A DNA stretch of 64,000 bases from Salticus scenicus (lineage: Eukaryota; Arthropoda; Arachnida; Araneae; Salticidae). Position 1 is the stretch's first letter; each line of letters opens with the position of its first letter. Both the position numbers and the translations under genes were made by a program. The notes beneath the pieces were generated by a model that had not been told where the DNA came from, ran no database searches, and was given only the letters and a program-made list of their open reading frames with translations. Where the stretch lies: positions 268,595,830-268,659,829 of the forward strand of contig OZ005648.1 in NCBI GenBank assembly GCA_963930645.1, in the 5' to 3' direction. Below are positions 1 to 11,216 of the stretch, piece by piece.

Positions 1-600
1 ATTTTAAATATTATGTTTAAGGCAAAATTTATATAAAAATTGAGATTCTGTCTATTCAACGTTTCTGCCATTTCAAAGCAAAAAACCGAAAAACCGTGCG
101 AAATTTCTATGTAATATAAAATAAAAATCTGTTTGAAAAATAAATAAAATGACTTCTATTTTCTCATATAATCGTGAATAACCTTCATGCTAAATTTTTT
201 TACCTCTCATACATAAATAATCTTCAAACACAGCGATTACCGCATTAAAAACTGTGAAGAAAAAACGTAGATTACAAAGGGAAATTGTTCTTTTCCAGCA
301 TTACCGAAATCCCTAATCAGATCGGTGCTGCAGCGGATGCAGCTCCAAACAAATGGTCGAAACTGGTAGGGAAAACGAGTAGGGGCGGTTGTAACTGTTC
401 TTTCCCTAAAGAAATCCCTTTTTTTGGGAGCTGCATGAATGAGCAGTCCCTTTACGAATTTTCGAGGTTGCTATTACGTTTAAAAATGGTTAACTTTTCT
501 CAGCTTTTTAATAATTTTTCATGATAACGAAGTAATCTGCTTTACTATATACATAATACTTTACAATATAATAATATTTATTTTCAAAATATTTTGAAAG
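1..600. other. AT-rich sequence without a supported gene
   Basis: No splice-framed coding sequence or recognisable element can be supported here. A slightly GC-richer patch at 310-430 is the only departure from the AT-rich background and shows no domain in any frame. Confidence 0.5.
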
Positions 601-624
601 TTGATAAAATAATTTTTTCGAATA

Positions 625-674
625 TTTCTGGGGGGGCTGCAGCTCTGCAGCTCCTGCCACGAGCCGCCACTGAA
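625..674. mobile_element. GC-rich transposon terminus ending GAGCCGCCACTG
   Basis: A GC-rich stretch with a G run and repeated GCAGCT ends with GAGCCGCCACTG, abruptly followed by AT-rich DNA. Read from the other strand it starts CAGTGGCGGCTC, a form typical of DNA-transposon ends in arthropod genomes. The matching left terminus is not visible, so the element is truncated or starts outside the window. The superfamily is unresolved. Confidence 0.4.
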
Positions 675-1067
675 TAATTCTCAAAAATATTTAGAATGTA
701 AAAAATCTTTTTTATAAAATTACAAAAAAAAAAAAAAAAAAAAAAAGAAAGAAAAAGAAAAGCAATAATTATTTAAAATATAACAACATATTTCTTAAAA
801 TGAAATCCAGTGTACTGAGTATATGTTTTAAACAGTAGTTAAAATAGTCAATTGTACAAACATGCTAAAAAGTGGATTTTTCTTTTCTTTTTTTAAACTG
901 ATTACACATGTCTACAAAAATAATGTTGGCAAATTTAATTTGATAATTTTAGCTAATAATACATCTGTTTTTTGGTGTGCTGAAAACAAACATGAAGCCA
1001 GTTTTTCTCTATCATATATAGATTTTTGTCAATACATGATGTCTACCGACACAATTTCTTCATTTTC

Positions 1068-1133
1068 GGTAGTTTCTAGTATGTTTCTATGATTAATTAT
1101 AATTAATCATGGAAATATACTAGAAAAGTTACC
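1068..1133. repeat. Imperfect 66-bp palindrome
   Basis: Two arms of about 32 bases, one starting GGTAGTTTCTAGTATG and the other ending AGAAAAGTTACC, are near-perfect inverted copies around the core ATTAATTATAATTAAT. It could form a long hairpin. No target duplication was identified, so it may be a tiny foldback element or a chance AT palindrome that has been extended. Confidence 0.6.
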
Positions 1134-1570
1134 ATATCATTATATTAGGATTGGCAAGTTTTTGACAGTTGACAGTTTTATCCGGATTTAAATATAGTTT
1201 TAATCATCACGTCACACAGCTAACATTCTGTACTTAAAGCATTCTAAAACTATTTCTAGCAACAAATTTATATCTACAGCTTACTATATCAAATTTTTAG
1301 TGTCAAACCTTAGAGTAAACTTTAGGACAGTTTTAGACACTAAAGAAAACATGCCCCATCAAAAATTTCAAGCATGATTTTTGTCCAATAAGATACTTTG
1401 AAAATAGAAAATAATTTTAGGCTACTATAAAATATAGTATGAAAAATTACAAATAGCAAAACATTATTAAAATAATCAATGTACTAAGTCCTTTAACTTT
1501 TAAAAATAAAAATGTATGTTTCATTATAAAATTTCTTGAAAATTTAAACGAACCATTACATTTAATTATA
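1134..1570. other. AT-rich sequence, nothing recognised
   Basis: No open frame, repeat or RNA gene could be supported in this stretch between the palindrome and the minus-strand retroelement fragment. Confidence 0.5.
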
Positions 1571-1599
1571 ATTTAAAATACCTTTTTAATGTTCGTTTA

Positions 1600-2700
1600 G
1601 CTCAAAGCTTTTCGGCCTGATACCTAGCCTTCTTCAGGAGTTGAAACCTTCTGTGCTTTGCACCAGACTGCTGTTTCCTTTAATATTCTGCCATCTGCTA
1701 TCTAAATTTCTATTGGGCTCCACGTCATTGTAACTGTCAGGATTTATTAGTATTTTGATGGTTTTGCACATTCCGGCATAATCACGGTTATTGTATTCAG
1801 CTAATTTTTTAGTACTATTGAAATCAATATTTATATTAGAATTCAGGTTAGTTTTGGTTAGTGCTGTTGTTATTTTTCCTTGTTTAATATCGTTTTTGTG
1901 TTCAGTAAGCCTGTTTTTGATTGGTCTTTTGGTCATTCCTATATAAACACCATTCTTATGTTCATCATTTTTTAAATTAATCTGATAAATTACGGAAGTA
2001 TCTAAAACATTAATTTTATCTTATACTATGTGGAAAAATATTTCTGTTTGGTTTTATTGGTATGTTGATGTTATGTCTAGCAGCCTCACTTTTTATTTTA
2101 AAAGCAGCAACTTTATCAAGCGGTACAGAGGTAGTGTATTTCTTTTTGTCGTCTCTTTGTCCATTGCTTCTACAATCAAATTTCTTTAATCTTTTTCTAT
2201 ATAATTTGTTCACTAAACTTCTTTTATAACCTACTTTTGCTGCAATTTGGGATATTGTTTCAATTTCAGCTTTAAGGTATGTCTCATTTGAGCAATTATT
2301 AATGGCCCTGTTAATATAATTACGAATAGCACTTAGTTTATAATTATATGGAGCTGTACATTTGATGTTTATTATTTCATTACTTGTTAGGTTTTCTAAA
2401 AACTGTTGTTTCTAAAGTATTTCTATTGCTTATAATGATAATAATATCAAGAAAATTTATTCTGTTGTCAATTTCTGGTTCACATGTAAATTGGATATTA
2501 GTATCTATTTTGTTAAGTTCACTGAGTGTGTTTTCATATTTATATTTACTATCGACAACGGCAAAAACATTGTCGATATACCTAAACCAATGTTTTACTA
2601 TGCTTTTAAACTTACTAAAAATATTTTCTTCTTCAATCAATCTGAGTTTAAATTTTGCGATATGGGGGATTCCACCAGGACCCCTTTCTCTTGTTTATAA
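1600..2700 (-). pseudogene. Penelope-like retroelement fragment (RT 3' part + GIY-YIG endonuclease), broken
   Basis: Read on the minus strand, the sequence gives the last part of a Penelope-like reverse transcriptase followed by its C-terminal endonuclease. Around 2690-2640 there is a degenerate motif B (GGIPH in place of GxPMGSP). At about 2575 the catalytic motif reads RYIDNVFAV, so the usual second D of YxDD is replaced by N. It continues through an NFLDIII and a TVFRKPNK segment. At 2213-2016 there is a linker with PIKPNRNIF, and at 1945-1634 a GIY-YIG-type domain (YIGMTKR, then RLTEHKNDI and TALTK). Frames change between these blocks and the N-terminal half is missing, so the copy is dead. 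The order RT then GIY-YIG is diagnostic of endonuclease-bearing Penelope-like elements. Confidence 0.85.
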
Positions 2701-3600
2701 AATTTACTGTAAAAGGAAAAATAATCCCCCAAAATCAAAACCACATTAACGGCCATTAACAATCTTATACTTAATGAGAATTATTTTTCATTGTGAATAT
2801 AGTACATGTTGCTATAACATTGACATTTTTGTGTGAGGTAACTGATTCGTAAATAAACAGGCAGGTTCCAGTCCATGAATGTTCCTAAAAACAACTCTTC
2901 TTTCCCCCCCCCCCCCCCCAAAAAAAAAAAAAAAAAAACAGCTACTCCAACCATAAAAGTCATGATAATAGGATTATATATACCGCTGAGTCAAATATAG
3001 TAGCTTTTTCAAGAATAGTACTCCATGGCTTATTACAGAATCTCTCATTAATAAATGCACAGCTTAGAGTTCAATGAAAATCATTCGAGTATAGATGGTC
3101 TACTTTTGTTCTCTTTGGCAAAAATTAGTGGCAAGAAATGATATATTTTACCAAAACAATTAACTCAGTTAAAATTGAAAAAGGGTTTACTAATTCTGGC
3201 TGTAATGAAATAATATTTGATGCTAAATTTGATCACTAATCTTGCCAAACCACCACGTTTGTAGCCAATGCAGATTTTGGTGTTGGCTTCGATTTTGGAG
3301 ATTTTGTGTCAAATTTGGTAACTTTGCAAAAATTTTTAATTTAGGGTTGCCAAAGATGGGAAGCTGTAACTTCAATCAGAACAGAGTTCTGGAATTTTTC
3401 GGAAAGATTTATTGGTTTATAGCTCAGAACTAAATTCTTTGAAAGTTCTATAAATTACTAACAAGACTATAAAAAAGGGAATGTGATCATTGATGATTGT
3501 AGACTAGAACTTGCATATTTGCATACTACTTTCGATACGGTATTACAGTAAAAGTGGAAACAGTTGGTATTTTTTTCATTTCCACAAAAATATATTCATA
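2701..3600. other. AT-rich spacer with a C15-A18 homopolymer junction
   Basis: No gene is visible. The stretch contains a run of C followed directly by a run of A at 2906-2938, one of several such junctions in the window, and otherwise ordinary AT-rich sequence. Confidence 0.5.
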
Positions 3601-3602
3601 TA

Positions 3603-4080
3603 CGATTAATATATTCACTTGATATAGCTGCATTTGCAGACCTGGTGACCTTGCCAATGAATATTATGTGAGAAATGCCTAGCTGGTTATCACCCAGGGC
3701 ATCTCAGTGGTAGAGCATCCACGCATTAAGCAGAAGGTCCAAGTTCGATTCCCAGCTCTGGTATTTTTCACATAGTCTGTATAAAAATCAGTCTTCCACA
3801 CCAAATTATATAAAATGAATTAAAGTTGATGAATAAAGAATTTCTAAATTAGAATTTTGTGGTCTATTGGAGTTGTGCCGCGATTAATATTGTCACTTGA
3901 TATAGCTGCATTTGCAGACCCAGTAACCTTGCCAATGAATATTATGTGAGAAATGCCTAGCTGGTTATCACCCAGGGTAGCTTAGTGGCAGAGCATCTGC
4001 ACGTTAAGCAGAAGGCCCAGGTTGAATTCTTGGCTCTGGTATTTTTCACATAGTTGGTATAAATTCACATAGTTGGCCTT
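3603..4080 (+). mobile_element. Two tandem copies of a tRNA-derived SINE unit (~278 bp period)
   Basis: The segment beginning CGATTAATAT at 3603 is repeated from 3881. Each copy contains a tRNA-like head starting near CACCCAGGG (3691 and 3970), with an A-box-like TAGCTTAGTGG in the second copy and a B-box-like AGTTCGATTCC in the first. These are internal RNA polymerase III promoter boxes, as expected for SINEs. The anticodon arm is degenerate and the amino acid identity cannot be assigned. No poly(A) tail or target duplication is obvious, and the copies look like a segmental tandem duplication of one old SINE insertion. Confidence 0.65.
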
Positions 4081-4104
4081 CCACTCAAATTATCTAAAAT
4101 AAAA

Positions 4105-4626
4105 TGCATTCATCGACTAGAACCTTCTTATATCTATGAATTACATTCTACATGCAAAAATATTGGCAACTTTCATAACAATATCATTATGGGATCTATC
4201 TACGGGTAGAACAGTCATTAAATAAAGTGCATTCATCGACTAGAACCTGCTTATGTCTTTAAGAATTACTTTTTACACACAAAAATATCAAGAACTTTAA
4301 TGAAAATATAATTACAGCCTCTATCTATGGGTTGAATAGTTTTTAAATAAAGTGTATTTGTCAACTAGAACCTGCTTATGTCTTTAAGAATTACTTTCTA
4401 CATTGAAAAATATCGACAACTTTCATTACAACATCATTACATGTTCTATCTATGTGCTGAGTATTCATTATAGTGCATTCGTCGACTAGAACCTGCTTAT
4501 GTACTTTCTACATGCAAAAATGCCAACAACTTTAATAACAATATCATTATGGGCTCCATCTATGGGTTACATATTCATTAAATAAAATGCATTCCTTGAC
4601 TGGAATCTGCTTATGTCTTTAAGAAT
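4105..4626. repeat. ~123-bp tandem repeat array
   Basis: About five diverged monomers start with TGCATTCATCGACTAG-like sequence at 4105, 4228, 4353, 4474 and 4588, giving spacings of 114-125 bases. Each contains CTTATGTCTTTAAGAATTAC and GGGCTCTATCTATGGG-like blocks. The array is interrupted: the fifth monomer continues at 6833 beyond the pogo-like transposon and is interrupted again by the 6880-9791 element, after which GGGCTCTATC appears at 9795. The array therefore dates both insertions as later events. Confidence 0.8.
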
Positions 4627-4628
4627 TA

Positions 4629-6830
4629 CCGTATTTACCCGCGTATAAGTCGAGAAATTTTGGACAAAAAAATGATTTAAAGTTGGGGGGGTCGACTTAT
4701 ACGTGGGTCCTTAATTTTTTTTTTTTTTTTTAATCAGAAACAAAAATGCCCTTTTGTAAGACAATTGTTCTCTTCCCACATTCCACAACACAATGACGTC
4801 GTTTACTGTCGATTTCTAGAGAAAAAGAGGAAGGAATTGTTTTTCCTTATCAGCGCTGGGGTGGGGGTTTCGAGGCTGAGTTACGGGATTGGCCCAGGTG
4901 ATGAATGTATGCCAACCACCCCCCACCTCCCCTCTCTCCGAGAGATCAGTCGGTAAGCTTCCCAGAATGTATCACCTCTATGTGCAATTGAATCGTCCGC
5001 AAGTGGCTAGAAACATTTGGCCCGCGTTATATCTTGCTCGTTCTTAATAGTACACTTTATTCATTATTTCGTCGTTTATCTTACTACCCTTTTTCTCCTT
5101 GTTTCTACTGATATGACTGATTTAGTTAGTAGAAAACAGAAACGCAATTCATACGCAGCTGGATTTAAACTCAAAGTTATTTCTTTTGCGGAAGAATCTA
5201 ACCACTGTGTTGCTTCTCGTCAATTTGGGGTTAACGAAAAATTGATTCGTGATTGGCGCAAAAATAAGGGAAAGCTAGAAAACATCCCAAAATCAAAAAA
5301 GGCTTTGCGGCAGGGAAAATCACCCTTTCCAGAACTCGAAAATGTATTAAATGATTGGGTTGTAGAGTGACGGCAGATAGGTTTTATTGTCACTAGAACT
5401 GGCATACGTTTACAAGCCATGAAGCTTGCAAAAGAAGAAAAGTATGGTGTTCCAAACACGTTTCGTGCATCTGAACATTGGTGCACTAGATTTATGAATA
5501 GTCAGGGTTTGACTTTACGCCAGCGCACTAAACTGGCACAAAAATTACCATCTGACTTGGAAGCAGAGATTATGAAATTTCAAAAATACGCCATCGATCA
5601 AAGAAAAGGAATCCTTTTCAACTTTGCCATATAGGAAATATGGATGAAACACCCATGTGTTTCGACTTACCAGAAAATAAAACATTGAACTGCAAGGGGG
5701 AAAAAGCATTTTGGTAAAAACCACTGGGCACGAAAAAACCCGTTTTACGGTCGTAATTTCGTGTTTGGCCGACGGTAAAAAGCTTCCTTCGTTAATTATT
5801 TTTAAAAGAAAAACTTTGCCGAAAAACGTTACATTTCCATTTGGTGTGCTGGTTCGAACCTATGTAAAGGGGTAGATGGATGCTGACAGAACCATCGACT
5901 GGCTAAAAATGTGTGGGGTAAAAGACCGGGAGCTGTTTTCAAAAAAACCTTCCACTTTTGTTTACGACTCGTTACGTGGCCACTTTTCTGAAAACGTGAA
6001 TAAAGTGACGAAAGAACTGAAAACGATTGTAGTTGTAACCCGGAGAGGTTGGACATCCGTCATTTAACCCCTAGACGTTTGCTTCAATAAGCCCTTCAAA
6101 GCAAATGTTACAAAATATTGGGCAGAGTGCATTTCATCCGATCATCCAACATTTACAAAGGGCGGCAATATTAGAAAGCCCGACATCGCATTAATTACCC
6201 AGTGGGTTAAAGATGCGTGGAATACAATTTCTTCCGAAATGATTATAAAATCATTCAAGAAATGCTGCATAATCAATGAACTAGACGGAACAGAAGATGA
6301 CGCCATTTTCGAAAGTGATAACGACAAGGAAAAATGTAGCGATACAGAGATTGAAAACGTGTATCATGATGAGCCGATGACGACAAAGGAATTTTGTGAA
6401 TTGTTTGGCGAGTCCGATACTGAATCGGACCTTGAATCAGTTTAACTTTGTATATTACTATTTTACCATATGATACTATCAGTAGTGTCATATTATTATT
6501 ATTCATTATTATCAGTTTAATTTTGTGTACTAAATTTGTGCATTATTATCTTTATTAATGTATATTTAGATTTTTTTTTTCCAGATAATCTATTTTGAAT
6601 AAATTATTTAAAAAAAAAAAAATTAAAGTTTCTTTATTATTGTATATTTAGTACTTTCTTTTTTTCCAGATGATTTTGAATAAATGTATTTAAAAAAAAA
6701 AATTCAAATTTCTTGATCAGGAAATGGGGGGTCGACTTATACGCGGGATTTAAAAAAATTCAAATTTCTTGATCGGAAAAGTGGGGGGTCGACTTATACG
6801 CGGGATCGACGTATACGCGGGTAAATACGG
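4629..6830 (+). mobile_element. pogo/Tigger-like DNA transposon, 2.2 kb, TA target duplication
   Basis: The element has terminal inverted repeats CCGTATTTACCCGCGTATA at the left and its complement at the right, and is flanked on both sides by TA (4627-4628, 6831-6832), the Tc1/mariner-pogo target site. Beyond the termini, the block GTCGACTTATACGYGGG recurs in subterminal positions (about 4690, 6730 and 6790). It sits inside a monomer of the 123-bp tandem array. The internal transposase gene is inactivated. Confidence 0.9.
5113..6445 (+). pseudogene. pogo/Tigger-type transposase, inactivated
   Basis: The likely start is the ATG at 5113, followed by RKQKRNSYAAGFKLKVISFA, an N-terminal psq/Brinker-type helix-turn-helix, and a CENP-B-like second DNA-binding region including WCTRFMN. 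The DDE-type catalytic core follows, with candidate acidic residues in MDETPMC (D at 5643), VYDSLRGH (D at 5966) and PLDVCFN (D at 6074), and an acidic C-terminus ending ESDTESDLESV. Reading is broken by TGA at 5368, a frame change near 5619, another near 5700, TAG at 5873 and TAA at 6065. TGG-to-TGA/TAG and CAA-to-TAA changes explain all three stops. The family binds terminal repeats and cuts and pastes the element at TA sites; this copy cannot do so itself. Confidence 0.88.
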
Positions 6831-7677
6831 TACTTTCTACATGCAAAAATGTTGACAACTTTTATAGCAATATCACTAATAGTCCAGTCAATAGGTATGT
6901 AAAAAAGGGCTTACCTAGCAAAAGGTGGGGTAGAAGATTTTTCTTTTTTAATTTGTACATATTAGTGGCAATATGAAAAAAACGAGTTATCCAACATGAT
7001 CGACCCAGGGAGAATTTTTGTCGGCTGAAAAACCTCGAAAATTTACTACTTTTTTCACTTTTTTTGAAATATCTCAGAAATGGCTAAATTTAGTGATATT
7101 TTTCTATTATAAAGTTTAAAGAAGATTAAATTTCCTACAATTTTCTTCATTACAACTGTTTTGTAGTACTAATAGCAAGCGTGTTACAGCCTCTTGAAAG
7201 TCGGCATTTTTTCTCAAGCTAATAAAATACAACTCAAAGAAATGGGTCGGCGCATGAACGTTTATTAGAAAACAGAAAGAAAGGAAGGGACATATTCAGC
7301 TGTCTGACCTTAGGAAATGACATCTGCTTCGTAGCAAAGAAGGTATTTAAAAAAAAAACCTGCCCCCCCCCCTTTCCATTAAAAAGCTCTCCCTTTCCTC
7401 CCACCTCTTCTCATCCTGTAGTACGCTTCCTCGGCTGAACATCTATCTATGTTATTCAGTTTAGTTCGAACGTGCGAACGTACTGTTTCAACCCATGAGT
7501 GTTTTCTATTATAATAACCGGAGTGTTTGTTTTATTTTCGAAATCAGTTTGAATAAAGGTGAAGTAAAGATTCTGAAGGAGAAAGGTATACAAAAAATCT
7601 GTAAAAGTGCAATGCAAAACGTCAAAATGAAGAACATTAGTGTTTTTTGAAGAACCTAAAACAAGTAAGAATTCACA

Positions 7678-8440
7678 ATGCCTGTTACAAATGATACATC
7701 AATGAGCGAATTATTACAGAATATGTACGCCGTCATACAACTGGTGATGGAGCTGGTCCAAACAGTGCGACTCCCTATCTTCCATCAAGAACTGAAGGTT
7801 TCAGTTTTAAAGATCAGTGTTTCTTGTGTGGAGAGGGGATACTTGAAGATTTCTTTAAAAAACAGGAACGACTTCCTGAGCATGAAAGAAATTTTATCTA
7901 CCATGCTATGAAACTGGGTGTGAAAGAAACAATTGTAAATGGTGCCGAAATTCGTGGGGATGAGAGAAGAAAAAAAATACTTGAATGCATCTGAAATGTA
8001 AAAGGTTTAGTTGCTATAAATGCTGGGTATCACAGGTTTTGTCATCAAAAACTGCATTGGAGGCCTAAAAGTGAGATGAAACGAGGATACTACCCTGCAA
8101 GTAACACTGATGAGGCAATGGAATCAATTTACTCCTAACCTGAAAATGACTCGGAGGAGTGCCAGTCTCATAAAGTATTTGATGAATAAAATAGAGGGTG
8201 ATTTTCGTCCTGGCATCAGAGCGGTTATATCATGCCTATGCAAAAAAATATGGTGCAGATGTTTTAATAGCTGAAACTGCCAACAGGAAAGCACTTTGCT
8301 TCCAAAGTGTTGGCTATAAAATACTCAGTAAAACTGGTATAGTAACAAGGACTCTGATCCTCAACAGGAAAATGTCGTACTAATTTCATCATTAGACGAG
8401 GCTGAAGAAGATGATAAGCTATTCTAAGAGCTTATATAAT
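7678..8440 (+). pseudogene. Unidentified transposon-borne protein with Cys-pair and YHxxC motifs, broken
   Basis: A frame beginning near 7806 gives FKDQCFLCGEGILEDFFKKQ, then a GAEIRGDERRKKILE stretch, a TGA at 7992, and AINAGYHRFCHQKL, before TAA at 8136. The CxxC pair plus YHxxC arrangement suggests zinc binding and resembles a protein class often seen in arthropod and cnidarian repeats. A second piece in another frame at 8198-8383 contains LYHAYAKKYGADV and KALCFQSVGY, in the order expected for a continuation of the same protein. At least two stops and a frame change break it. It is the only coding material in the element, so it is plausibly related to the element's own protein. I cannot name a family or assign an enzymatic role. 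Confidence 0.5.
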
Positions 8441-9102
8441 TACTGCAAGACGAAGAGGAACAATTTGAGGACGACACACCTTCCTTCTACTTCTGATGAC
8501 TATTGAAATTTAAGAACCCTGGCTTTCAAAACAACCACGAAGAAAATGAACATGTATATTATACATTAATGTACGTTTCTTTATTTGTTTCAAGGCTAAA
8601 TGAATCTCCCTATAATTTATATATAAAGTTAAATTTCTACAATTTACTTTTGTAATTATTTGCTATTGTTTTTCAAACAAGTTTGCCTATTTATGAAGTT
8701 CATTTAAAATTAAGATATATATTAAGATGTATATTGTTATTATCATCAATATTAATATAGCAATAATTAATGTTTATTACAACATTGTGTATTATATCTA
8801 AATATCATTGATGTTTTATAATTTAATAAATAGTAGAATTAAAATATTTATGTATCAATGCATTGAGTTTGTGCTTATTAGCACCCTAATATTTATTCAT
8901 TTACATTTTATACAAATATTTTTAATTTTACTTATTTTTCTTTGTGTGTATTATGAGTTGCAGTGGTAGAATACTATACATCGGCAGTTATTGGAGTCTG
9001 ATGATGACTACTGTTGTTAGGCCAGAATTGTCAGTGCGCGGCCGGGGGAGTTAGTAAAAAGGGGAAGGGGAAAATTAAAAGGGTTTTGTTAAAGCAGATT
9101 TG

Positions 9103-9358
9103 TTATCTGTCGTCCTTAGTGAAAAAAAAGAAATGATCGCCAATTTATCTGGCGAACATATTTAATTCCTTTCAAAAATCACGATTATTTTAACAAGATA
9201 TATGTTAAGAGAACAATCAAGAATATAAAACATATTTCCTACAATACACAATTTGTATATTGTAACAATTGTATATTGTAAAAAAATACATCTGGCGTGC
9301 GTATTTCCGTATTACGTTTTTGATCACCAAATCCAAAAATCCCAAGGATGACAGATAT
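9103..9358. mobile_element. ~250-bp foldback MITE nested in the TAA element
   Basis: The left end TTATCTGTCGTCCTTAG and the right end CAAGGATGACAGATATC are inverted copies. A second member in reverse orientation is at 59838-60032, sharing the interior TTTAATT-CTTTCAA and TTACGTTTTGATC blocks. It is a short non-autonomous inverted-repeat element with no coding potential. Confidence 0.65.
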
Positions 9359-9794
9359 CAGACCTATACCATTAAAAGTTGATAAGCTTTCTGTAAATAA
9401 AGATTATAATTCTAATAATTACTATACATTATTTATAAGGCGTAATGCGCTTTTTTTACGAAGTTGAGAAAACTGCTTATTTTCAAGAAGCTGTTATGCG
9501 TTTGCTATTAGTACTACAAAAAAGGTGTAATGAAGGAAATTGTAGAAAATTTATTCCTCTTTAAACATTACAATAGAAAAATATTGCTAAATTCAACCAT
9601 TTGTGAGATATTTCGAAAAAAGCCAAAAAACTAGTAAATTTTCGAGGTTTTTCAGCTGGCAAAAATTCTCCCAAGGCCGACCATGTTGGATAACTCGTTT
9701 TTTGTATATTAGTACTAATATGTACAAATTGAAAAAACAAAATCTTCTACCCCACCTTTTGCAAGGTACAATGTATTTATTGACTGGACTATAA

Positions 9795-10400
9795 GGGCTC
9801 TATCATTAGCTTTTTCTAAAACCTCTATGATGGTAGATCATATATAATGGCTAAAAACTTTTGTATTTTGGTCATTATGAATATAATTTTCGTAAATATC
9901 TCCAAAACTGAAAGACACAGAAAAACCCAAAAGGGAGGTGCACAACTAGATGCTACAACAAACCTATATATACTAGTTTGCAACCCGCTATGTCCAACTA
10001 TTTTTAAGTTATGTGAGATACACACACACATCATGAAAAATCATGCAAAGTCATAGATATCTCTAAAACGGGAGCTGATATTATAACCAAAGTTGGAATT
10101 GTACAGTTAGACATCATGACAGTCACAAATATAAATTTGCAAGATTCTACGATCGTTCGTATTTGAGCTATGAGAGATACAAAATCGATTTTGCAAATTG
10201 AGATAATGTGTATAGGGAAGTAATAATATGAATTATAATATGCTTTTTAATTATAATTACACTAATGTAATATAAAATTATTTATAATATAATTTACTCA
10301 GATTGTAGCTTCATTCACAAAAAGGTGCTACTAATTAGATTATTACATGAAGTTATTTGACAGTTTATGACACTTTTTGACATATGTAAAAAACTCAACT
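9795..10400. other. AT-rich sequence, no gene recognised
   Basis: After the remnant of the interrupted tandem monomer at 9795, no coding or structured feature can be supported. A TTGACACCCTGTATA-like string at about 10466, common at arthropod transposon ends, lies just downstream. Confidence 0.4.
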
Positions 10401-10482
10401 CTGAATTAAACTGGTGGGAAGAGTCACGGAAGAAATCAGATCTTGTCAATACATAATGTTATTTGACACCCTGTATAGACAA

Positions 10483-11216
10483 AAATCTATATGTAAAAGA
10501 CGCTGGCTTCAATTTTGGTTTCAGCATACTAAAAAACGGGAAGATCAGCCAAAATTATTAAATGAAAATTTTAGATGTAGACCCGTGTTATTAATAAAAA
10601 AAAGGAGTGTTGAAAAAAAAATTCTTTCAAAAAGCACTATGAATTCTAAAGGAACAGTTTGATTAAAAGTTAAAACGTGTGAAATCAAGAAACAATTGTG
10701 AAGCTCCCACCTATAGTGAAAACTAAGACATTGAAAGATTAATAATTTTATGCAAGATTGTAAATTTTAACCTTCAAAGTATGGATATAAATTGTACCAT
10801 ATATAATGCATTAAGTTATTTTTTATATTAAAAACAAGTTTTCTACAAATATGAGTGTATAGAACTAACAGGATGTATTGTTTTCTTCTTAAGAAATAAA
10901 ACTCTGTGTGTCGAAGAGATAAAAAGGGAGAATTCACTGTAGAACTGTAAAAAAGAAATATTTGTAATTCATTTATGATAGGATTTTGCCAGTTACATGT
11001 GAATTGATTAACTGTGTCTTCTGTTGCATTTAAAAATGCCTTACAATTTAATTATGGCTGCACTGCAATATATTTTTCAATGTAAATTTCAGATGTTGAA
11101 AAGATGTATATATATCATGTTGTTTTTAAATATTTTTCTGTGTAAATATCTCTGAAATATAAATTACAAGTTCATTTTTTAATTATTTGTTTATATTTGA
11201 TGATAAAGGTAATAAA
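10483..11216 (+). other. Possible terminal exon with 3' UTR (weak)
   Basis: After an acceptor-like ACCCTGTATAG an open frame of about 57 codons runs to TGA near 10661. It contains CKRRWLQFWFQHTKKREDQP and has a basic, non-repetitive composition unlike the shadows around it. AATAAA-type polyadenylation signals follow at about 10895 and 11208. No family is recognised, the acceptor overlaps a transposon-end-like sequence, and no upstream exon was found. It may be a chance frame. Confidence 0.2.

Larger units (their letters stand above)
6880..9791 (+). mobile_element. 2.9 kb DNA transposon with ~320-bp inverted repeats and TAA duplication
   Basis: Termini read TAGTCCAGTCAATA at the left and TATTGACTGGACTA at the right, and inverted similarity continues for about 320 bases (6880-7200 against 9465-9791). 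TAA flanks both sides (6877-6879, 9792-9794). Joining the flanks restores a normal monomer of the surrounding tandem array. A 3-bp TWA-type target would fit PIF/Harbinger, but the internal protein remnant does not look like a Harbinger transposase, so the superfamily is open. A small foldback element is nested near the right end at 9103-9358. Confidence 0.82.

Noticed and set aside
3603..4626. CRISPR-like array
   Set aside because: The repeats are long (about 123 and 278 bp), diverged and without unique spacers, and the genome is eukaryotic.
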